DNA of 64,000 nt from Corylus avellana (Eukaryota > Streptophyta > Magnoliopsida > Fagales > Betulaceae), in NCBI RefSeq assembly GCF_901000735.1, contig NC_081544.1, positions 12,078,850 through 12,142,849 of the forward strand. Reading direction: 5' to 3'. The notes beneath the pieces are model-generated. The model made no database searches. It was not told the origin of the DNA and saw nothing but the letters and a program-made list of their open reading frames with translations. Positions 56,977 through 64,000 of this stretch are shown here, in pieces (positions within the stretch are counted from its first letter, which is position 1; each line of letters starts with the position of its first letter). The translations under genes were made by a program, and so were the position numbers.

Positions 56977-59270
56977 TTATTTGTTGTCTGTCATCACCCT
57001 CTTTTTATCTGCACTGGCAATGGTATCTTCTTGGAAAACCTGTGTCTCAGCCATCGCAGAGGGACTAGTAACAGACCCATTAATCTGTAGAATAAGCTAA
57101 ACATTTTAAGACAGGAGCATCTCCCACAACATGCACTACATGAACGTTTGGTACGCAGGAATGGAATAGCTATTCCTATGAAATCCTTATTTCGTTGTTT
57201 GGTCCATTTATTATTCACCGGGAATAACCATTCCATAGGAATCCTATCCTTAATTTTGAGGAATAGCCATTCCTCCCAAAAATGAGATAAATTTCCCCAA
57301 AAAATGAAATAGCCTTAAAATTTTCTTTTTTTAAAAAAAAAACTATTTTTTCTGGACAAAAAAAAAAGAAAAGAGAAATGGTCTTGAATGCATCAGGGGT
57401 GGTTGACCACCCCCCACCCGCTGAAACCATTTTTTTTCTTGGAATTTTTTTTTTTTTTTGGGAAATAATTTTTAGGGTTATGGTATTTTAGGAATTTTGG
57501 GCAAAATATGATTTACTTTCAGTATAAAAATTTGGCCATTCTTGTGTTGTCACCCAACGAAAGAATAGGGATGATTATTTCTTCCAACTTCTATATTCCT
57601 ACTAATACTCATTTTTATTCCTAAGGAATCATCATTCCAGTGTACCAAATGTAGCTTAAATGAAATAGAAGTGTGAAAGCTTACCAAGGCATGAGACTTG
57701 TGAGAGAAGGCATTGTTAACAGGCATTACAGATGCATCTGAGGGCCTGTGAAACAGTAGGTGTGCTATAGAGCGATCTATGGGATTTGTACCAGTTTCCA
57801 CATCAACAAATCCAGTGCACCTGAATAAGGCCATTACAAACGGCATGAAAAACCTAATCAAATAGTGAAGTACATCCTAGCAAAATTTCAGCAACTACAA
57901 GAAAGTGCAAGGTAGATTAAATCACCAGGAGGATTAGAGAAAAAGTAAAAATAAAATCAAACTTTACTTTAAAATTTCCAAGCCAAAGAAACATGGCCCA
58001 CTTCACCTTTTAATCTAGAGTACAAAGAGAAAATTATGAGACAGAGAGAGAGACAGTGAGAGAGAAAGACAGAGAGAGAGAATATGCTAAATTAACTCAA
58101 GTACCAACCACATGAATTGGGCAGCTGACATCCAAACCAGTGTAATAAACTCCTATGGGCTAAAACCAGTAAGCACAATGAATCATAATGAAATGAACGA
58201 GAAGGATTGAGCAAATCCCAAGTACAAGAATCCAAAAAACAGAAGACGAAGATGAAAAATGAACTTATTAACTTAAAATTTCTAAGCAAAAGAAGCGTCA
58301 CTTAACCATTTATTTTTTTAATCTAGAAGAAACAAGGAAATTGTGTGTGTGGGAGAGAGAGAGAGAGAATGTGCTAAATCAACTCAAGTACCACCCCATA
58401 GGTTGCGCGGCTGTAGTCCAGACCAGCATAATAAACTCCTATGGGCTAAAAACCATAGAAAAGATATTATATCCTGACAATTTGAATGGGAACTATTAAG
58501 CAAAACCTAATTCAAAGAATCCAAACAGAAAAAAAGATGAATATACTAATTTGTTCATTACTAGAATATCATGTACAGTATCAGGACTGGCAGCTTAATT
58601 TCAGTTAAATATTAGAGAAAAAAAAAAATAGCAAAATCTTTTAATAGTTGTCAGTGCCATAGGCCAATTCTTGTGGATAAATAGGGTACTTTTTAACCAA
58701 GCTATTACTACAAAATTTGCCCCCACTCTGCTAAAAACTTACTCCCCGGAATCAGGAGCAATAACTAACTATGAATCAGCTGAAGAAGAACTGATGCGCT
58801 TGATAAAGGACTGGGTATTTGAATTAACCTCAAAATGGCTGCCACGAATTATCAATCTTCTTGACCCTAGACAGACAGTATTCTTTAATAAGCATAATGC
58901 TGCACCCTCTGTGACAGAGGCTCTGTCAGATCTTTTATTATTACATTAGCCTCTAAACACAGTTTAGGAAGATTTTCCTTCAGTTTCACATAGGCCAAAC
59001 CAAACATACCAGTTGGGAACTTAGGCAAGATTTTCCTTCAGTTTCTAATGACAAATGCAAAATGTATTAATTAAATCAACTTTAATGAATTCATTTTTTA
59101 ATGACTGATGCGCTTGATGTGTGACGGATTCTATATACTTTAACGACCGAATCTAACTCGAAGTGCAACACAGAACAAAATGGTAGATTCCCAATGCGAT
59201 AGCAGGAGAGGGAAAAGTGTAATTTACCCCATTTTTTAAGTACAACTTTCTAAAAATGTAATAGTTACAT

Positions 59271-59310
<40 letters not shown>

Positions 59311-62300
59311 TTGTATTATTCCTCACTTTAGTAAGACTTGAATTGCAAACAAAGGACTGAAACCAAATTAATATCTATAAAGACAACAAATTTGCATAAA
59401 GGACCTGCTAAAATGTTAGTCAAATCAACTATTTCCTAATTAAATTTTTAAGATAAGTGGTGATTCAATATGATATTAGAGTTGAGGTATTGAGTTCAAA
59501 CCTTTATACCCTGTTTTCAATTAAAATAGTCCACATGGTGTCTAGTCCCATGTGTGAGGGGGGATATTTTTTAATAAATAATTAATTCATTAAAAAGTGC
59601 AGAGGATGTACACAGGATGTACACAAAGGATGTACACAAAGGCCCCACTAAAGGCGAAAAAAAGAACAAAAATCCACAAATTGAGACAAAGTGGAAAATT
59701 GGGAAACATTAAAAGCCCTTGCCCAATGGAATAGGGTCTTGACCAAAATGTTTTTGAGTTCGTCATGCATCTTCTCATATTCTTCAAAACACCGTGCATT
59801 TCACTTTCTCCAAATAGTCCACATTAAACCCAATGGGGCTATTCTCCACACAACCAAAACTGATCAATTACTTCTCTAACCTCGCCAACACGCTAACAAA
59901 TCTAACACCCTTCTAGGCATAACCCATGTGATGTCAAAAAGAGTAAATATCACACTCCATAAGGCTCGTGCCACTTCGCAATGAAGAAGGAGATGATCGA
60001 CAGATTTATCATTCTGCTTACACATGCAACACCATTCCAGCACAATAATTCTTCTCTTATGCAAATCATTCAAAGTCAGAATCTTATCGAGAGTAGCCTT
60101 CTACACCAAAAAGTTTTTTTTTTTGATAAGTAGAAGAAGTACAAATTGATATAAATGTACTTAACAGCCCCACAGTGAAACTCCACAACAGCTTCACTAT
60201 CAAAGGCCACTATCTACACCAAAAAGTTCACCCTCAATGGTACTTTAACTCTCCATATAATCCTCCAAGGAAAGGAATAAACCCCCAATGTAGACACCAC
60301 CGAAGTAGAAAGCACGCAAAAAAACAACTACACCTCAAATTTCTTCCGCTTTGAAGGAGTCCACCAAATACAATCCTCCTCCCTGCCCGTTGTCGGAGAG
60401 CATACAACATCCTGAAAAACGCCATCACCACCTCTACCTTCCAATCCTGGGCTGCTTGTAAAAAAGGTACATTCCATTGAATAACATCATTAGAAATCTA
60501 CATATTATCCTTGACTCACGCCTCCTTATGTCTTGCAATACGAAATAACTCCGGGAAGACTTCTTTCAGAGACTAATCCCCACACCAAATATCATGCCAG
60601 AATCTAATATTAGAACCATCTCCTACTTCAAATCTAAGGGATCTCGAGAAAACTCCCCACCCTCTCCTAATATGTTTCCACACTCCAACACCAAAAGGCC
60701 CCTCAACTGCCTTAGTACATCAACCTCCATTCATGCACTCATATTTTGCTTCTACAACCAAACGCCAAAACGCTTCCCTTTCTATAGTAAAGGGCCATAA
60801 CCATTTACCCAATAGAGCTTGATTAAATTTACTCGAATTTTGAATTCCCAACTCACCAAATTGCATGGGAGAGCATATTTGTGACCACTTAACTAAATAG
60901 AACTTAAACTCCTCATTGATCAACTATCTCCTATTAGCTTAAGCTTTTAAGATAAGTGATGATTCAACAAGACCGAAGGGCCACTACAGTCCATGGCCAA
61001 AGAATCTTGAAATCACTAAAGTGCCAACTCTTAAGTCAAAAGAAAACTAAAACAAGCTAACTCATGTATGGAGATGTAAGAATAAGACTCAATAGTATCA
61101 AAGTCATCTACAAATGTCTCGCATCTGACTTCAACAAATGTGAGAGGAAACTTGTCCAAACCAAAAAGAAGAAACAGAAGAAGTATGACTATAGTAAGAA
61201 CCACAGTCCAAGCTTAGAAGATCAACTAGAAAATGGTAGTGGAATCTAAAATATGTTAATAACGCTATTGCAGCATAAGGAGTGAACAAATATGTGAGGC
61301 ATCAAAACTATTAGAATCAATGCTGAGGGAAGTGTTAAAAAGACAAACATTAACTCCCTCTTTTTCCACACACACTCTTTTTAAGTCTCTCCGGTGCCTC
61401 ACCACTATCACAGAATCTTCATTTGTCACATGACATTTCCTCACATGGGAATATAAGCCAGCTTGGAGCAATATGCAAATTTAAAGTTGGCTAAGCAATC
61501 AACTCTGTATAGCTGTAAAGGGAGGCATTCATATGTCAAACAAGCCATGAATCTTGGTCAGAATGTGAGGAAGATTTTGATAGATTATTTGGCATAACAA
61601 GTGTGGACGAGGATAAGTGATCTTCACGTGAAAACAAAGATGAAGAGTGTCCGAGTGTCAATGATTACATTATTAGTGTGCTTGCACTTTGTACCTCTGT
61701 TTGTGCTTGTAAAAATATAGTAGGTTCACATGAAACACTACTTAACCTATAACATGGCAACAATAGGTAGGTTTGTATAGCCTATTAGATTTTCTTTGAA
61801 GGACTAGACCAGTTTTAAACGTAAAACTGGTTTTCATGTTTTAGTCTTTTGTCATGCTTGGTAATTGTCTTTTTATGCCCTGAGTACATAACATTTAGGG
61901 TTTCCAGTCATTAATTTACTACAACAAGTTTTGAAAGGGGCAACAGAAGATAGAAGAAAACCTCGGCAGGATTCCAAATTTTATGATTCTTAGAGATAGT
62001 CTACCACAATTTAGGTTTTATTATCTGCACACCGGTACCTAGGGTACTAACAAGAAGTGATAACTATGTGCTAAACAAATTACAATGCTGAGTGTCATGT
62101 TACATATATAGCATAGCTTTCCTAGCACCTGCAATTTTTTTTTTTCGGACAAGTAAAACAGAATCTTATTCAAAATAATAAACCGACCACTCACATATAC
62201 AATTTCTAGTCATATGACCAGAAAAGAATAGCAAAAACCAGTCAACATTAATAATACGTCTTAGCAACCATTGAAAAAGGAAAGTCTGAGAGGAAGCCGT

Positions 62301-62459
62301 GATTGCATACTTGTTTGTTTCTTGAACCATTAATGCTCTACTTGCATCTCTGTCATCTTCATTGCCACTGATCAAATTTGCACAATTATGTCTTTGCTCA
62401 GCACTCCTAGCCAAGCGGTATAAACTATCCCTTATACACAGTTTTGTCCTGATATCCAA
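56977..62459 (-). CDS. LNK1: LNK1/LNK2-type clock-output protein, last three coding exons
   Basis: LNK proteins (night light-inducible and clock-regulated) are plant nuclear coactivators that join MYB factors of the RVE family in the circadian clock. Exons on the minus strand are 62459-62311, 57820-57685 and 57084-56977, with GT-AG borders and agreeing phases (0, then 2, then 0). They spell LDIRTKLCIRDSLYRLARSA, EQRHNCANLISGNEDDRDAS, VQETNK, CTGFVDVETGTNPIDRSIAH, LLFHRPSDASVMPVNNAFSH, KSHAL and a tail ending DKKRVMTDNK with stop TAA at 56979-56977. The blocks KLCIRDSLYRLA-SA-QRH and NPIDR-AHLLFHRP are the conserved C-terminal signature of the family. The form RSIAHLLFHRPSD suggests LNK1 rather than LNK2, but this is from memory. 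The earlier exons, which hold most of the protein, lie beyond 64000. The reading frame is intact here. The two introns are 600 bp and 4.5 kb, filled with repeats. Confidence 0.85.
57143..57655. mobile_element. MITE in the last LNK intron
   Basis: The left end CGTTTGGTACGCAGGAATGG and the right end CATTCCAGTGTACCAAATG are inverted repeats. 'gaatggaatagctattcct' near the left and 'ggaatagccattcctcc' further in repeat the theme. The TTTGGTAC...GGAATG ends recall PIF/Harbinger-type MITEs. It is non-coding, about 510 bp, and leaves the splice sites at 57084 and 57685 untouched. Confidence 0.65.
58000..58470. repeat. Tandem duplication of about 300 bp in the large LNK intron
   Basis: The stretch from 'tttaatctagagtacaaagag' (about 58010) to 'ctcctatgggctaaaaccag' (about 58168) recurs at 58318-58455. 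Each copy starts with a GAGAGA tract and contains a better conserved 47-48 base core bounded, on the minus strand, by TTTTAGCCCATAG and GTACTTGAG, which look like an acceptor and a donor. Confidence 0.65.
58671..58949 (+). other. Unassigned open frame in the LNK intron
   Basis: A stop-free frame of 92 codons lies opposite to the LNK gene. It has coding-like composition (SPESGAITNYESAEEELMRL, then IKDWVFELTSKWLPRIINLL and DPRQTVFFNKH) but opens with TTG rather than ATG, and I recognise no family. It may be the remains of an inserted gene fragment, or chance. Confidence 0.2.
59271..59309. repeat. AT microsatellite
   Basis: A dinucleotide TA run of about 19 units in the LNK intron. Confidence 0.9.
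59424..59468. repeat. Direct repeat left of the intronic LINE
   Basis: ATCAACTATTTCCTAATTAA and AAGATAAGTGGTGATTCAA recur, with a few changes, at 60919-60967 on the other side of the LINE. At about 45 bases it is too long and too diverged for a simple target duplication; it resembles a piece of an LTR. Confidence 0.55.
59581..60918 (-). mobile_element. 5'-truncated LINE in the large LNK intron
   Basis: On the minus strand the element begins inside the polymerase C-terminal part (FGELGIQNSSKFNQALLGKW, LWPFTIEREAFWRLVVEAKY, near 60900-60720). It continues through broken frames to the zinc-binding end HKRRIIVLEWCCMCKQNDKS, VDHLLLHCEVARALWSVIF (60060-59930; CCMC...H...HC intact) and WVMPRRVLDLLACWRG. 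It then shifts to a frame ending in a tail where GTACACA words repeat three times (59605-59640) and 'ttaattcattaaaaag' gives a short A tail. It lies in the same orientation as the LNK gene. Several frameshifts make it a relic. Confidence 0.85.
60116..60212 (-). mobile_element. Short A-tailed retroinsertion inside the intronic LINE
   Basis: A 97-base insertion is flanked by perfect 16-base copies of TCTACACCAAAAAGTT (60100-60115 and 60213-60228). The plus strand starts with a T run followed by GATAAGTAGAAGAAG, i.e. the A tail and last bases of a LINE or SINE on the minus strand. Length, long target duplication and tail show target-primed reverse transcription of a very short 3' end. Confidence 0.85.
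60968..62310. other. Remainder of the large LNK intron
   Basis: No exon or repeat boundary is convincing in this stretch. It should contain the 5' part of the 4.5 kb intron, with its donor GTATGC at 62310 on the minus strand. A T run near 62140 could mark one more A-tailed insertion. Confidence 0.45.
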
Positions 62460-63059
62460 CTGAATTCAAGCAGTTTTCAGTTCAGTCAATTTGAAAAATA
62501 GTGAACACTATAAAGAAAAAAAATTGAAAAATAGCACCCTATTAGTTTATGCGCAATGCAGTTACATATGAGGAAAAAAAGAAAAGAAAAGACAAGAAAT
62601 TAGATACCTACTGATGCGTCATGTATTTTCATTCTATACAGATAAGTCTTCTTTAAATGTCAATGTACTAAAATATCAAGATTAGACTCATCAACATTTT
62701 GAAACATCTGAAAGGTCTGTGCGTGTCAACATCTTTGATAATTTTTCAAATCACACACAAACACTAGCAGAAATTTTAATTTCCATACTATTCAAACCTT
62801 TCTCTTACACAAATAACATCTAACCAGTAGACTGAAATGTTAGATCATCTAAAAAATATCTCCAATATTTCAATGAAATGATTTTGAAATTTCAATTGAA
62901 TGTTTGAGATAGAGATAATTTCAACAAACCTATCAACAATATATTGGCTAAAGATCAGTAATTTTCAACCCACAAAACATTTATAAACTAATTACTAGAA
63001 TCATCAACTACTGGAGAATTCATCTGCTACCTTAAGCAAACATTTTGCTCCTATCATCT
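62460..63059. other. Upstream intron sequence of the LNK gene
   Basis: The acceptor GAATTCAG at 62461-62460 (minus strand) shows that this is intron. No further exon of the gene was found up to the window end. Confidence 0.45.
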
Positions 63060-63930
63060 CTTCAGACACATACTTGTCGAAGATGGAAACTATTCTCCCA
63101 TATTTTAATTATGTTTTTATTTATCTTTTACTCTGAGTATAATCTCCTAATATTTGCTTTCCATATTAAGCTTTGTATTCTCTCCTATTTAAACCTATGT
63201 AACCGTATGAGAAAGGATATCATTGAATAATACTATTTTTTATTCATCTCCTCCTTTGTTCTTTTCTACTTGATATCAAAGCGATATAGGTTTTTTCTTT
63301 TTTTTAATCGTGACTTTTGTCTCGCTAGTGATAGTGCAACTTATGCACCCGTGTCTCTATGGTGGTACGACTGGCTGGATGTTGATCGTCCTCATCTAGG
63401 TCGCACCACTCACAGAAGATTCCGCGGGCGTTGGCTGGGTCTACTTGGCTTGGGTTTGACCCATTGGTGAACGGTGGAGATTTGAGGGTCACCTTTGTTC
63501 TTTTGATGAATCAATTGTGAAGGGTTGTTTTTTTTTTTTGCTTATTCAGCAGCTTCTGGGGGTATTTCTGGAGATTTGAGGATCATTGGTGGCGACCATT
63601 GGCTCTCTGGTGGCCATGAGGAGAGGCTGTGTCTGGCAAGCAAAATGATACGTCATTTTGTTGATGATGAAAAATGACATGTTATTCAGATTTTCTGTAT
63701 GTGCTGTGTCATTTTAGTTCTTTCCAAAATGACACGCTGTTGAATGTTTCAGCAAACGACAGGTAACCCTAAACTGTAGGTTGTTTTCTATACCAAAAAA
63801 AAAACTAATTGCAGATGTTGATTGCAAATTGATCAATATTTTTTTATGGTTAAATTTTAGTATTATGTTTGAGTTTTAGTATCTCCTGTTATTTCAGTCC
63901 ACGTGTTGTGTATTGGAGCTATTTAGTTGG
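63060..63930 (+). mobile_element. Copia-type LTR end and primer site, fragment
   Basis: The stretch up to 63270 ends like a copia LTR ('aggatatcattgaataatac' and 'ttcatctcctcctttgttct') with a TATA-like 'cctatttaaacc' near 63185. TGATATCAAAGC at 63271-63282 is close to the initiator tRNA-Met primer site TGGTATCAGAGC. About 650 bases of non-coding internal sequence follow, with 'aatgaca-gt-atttt' words repeated near 63650, 63670 and 63725. Neither the start of the LTR nor a second LTR is evident. Confidence 0.45.
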
Positions 63931-64000
63931 ATGTTAGAACTCAAGATGTTAGAAACGAGTCAGACCTCAAAAACTCAAAAAAATGATAGAAAGTCAAGTG

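Noticed and set aside
59447..59560. tRNA-related SINE suspected from 'gagttcaaacct'
   Set aside because: A B-box-like word is present but no A box or A-tailed end at a fitting distance, and the text resembles LTR tails; unproven.
63271..63480. Coding frame with LDVDRPHLGRTTHRRFRGRW
   Set aside because: Short and without family match, in the leader of a copia-like fragment just after its primer site.

Overview
The window is nuclear DNA of a flowering plant, most likely a woody eudicot; the species cannot be fixed from the sequence. The evidence is GT-AG spliced host genes with plant-specific content (a LNK clock-output gene), plant-type mobile elements (Athila-like Ty3/gypsy with a tRNA-Asp primer site, Ty1/copia, MuDR, L1-type LINEs, a miniature LTR element) and AT-rich spacers. 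There are no operons. Two assembly gaps occur, at 8787-8886 and 54863-54994.

Three host genes are visible. (1) On the minus strand at 3410-3551 lies the first coding exon of an ERGIC-3-like early-secretory-pathway protein; its first intron starts inside the window and appears to hold a degenerate LINE, and the remaining exons lie off the left edge. (2) On the plus strand at 45503-49295 lies a complete four-exon gene for a 242-residue acidic and basic protein with a CxxC...CxxC cluster, which I could not name. (3) On the minus strand at 56977-62459 lie the last three coding exons of a LNK1/LNK2-type clock protein gene, whose 4.5 kb intron is filled with repeats; upstream exons lie off the right edge.

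Between them is a retrotransposon cluster. Positions 4694-15431 form an Athila-like element bounded by two LTRs and a CTAAC target duplication. It holds a frameshifted gag-protease region and, after a gap, remnants of a second related element. Positions 17113-37495 form a Ty1/copia element split by later insertions: a minus-strand Athila LTR in gag, and an Athila-like element (20977-35537, target duplication GTTAC). The 3' LTR of the latter was itself split by an 8.3 kb Mutator-like element (26462-34738, target duplication TTAATTTCT). That Mutator element has about 700 bp inverted repeats, a transposase gene now carrying stops, and a convergent second gene of GRF zinc-finger plus coiled coil plus membrane-segment type, also broken. 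A third Athila LTR stands alone at 39604-41125 (target duplication ACGAC) within rearranged hAT-like and LINE-tail sequence.

The right third (45-64 kb) is more gene-like and carries smaller insertions: 5'-truncated LINEs, a 1.2 kb TRIM-type element with identical-length LTRs, a 422 bp MITE whose ends match the Mutator element, and a MITE inside the LNK intron. No coding sequence in any mobile element looks intact, so the insertions seem to be relics; identical target duplications let several be ordered in time.
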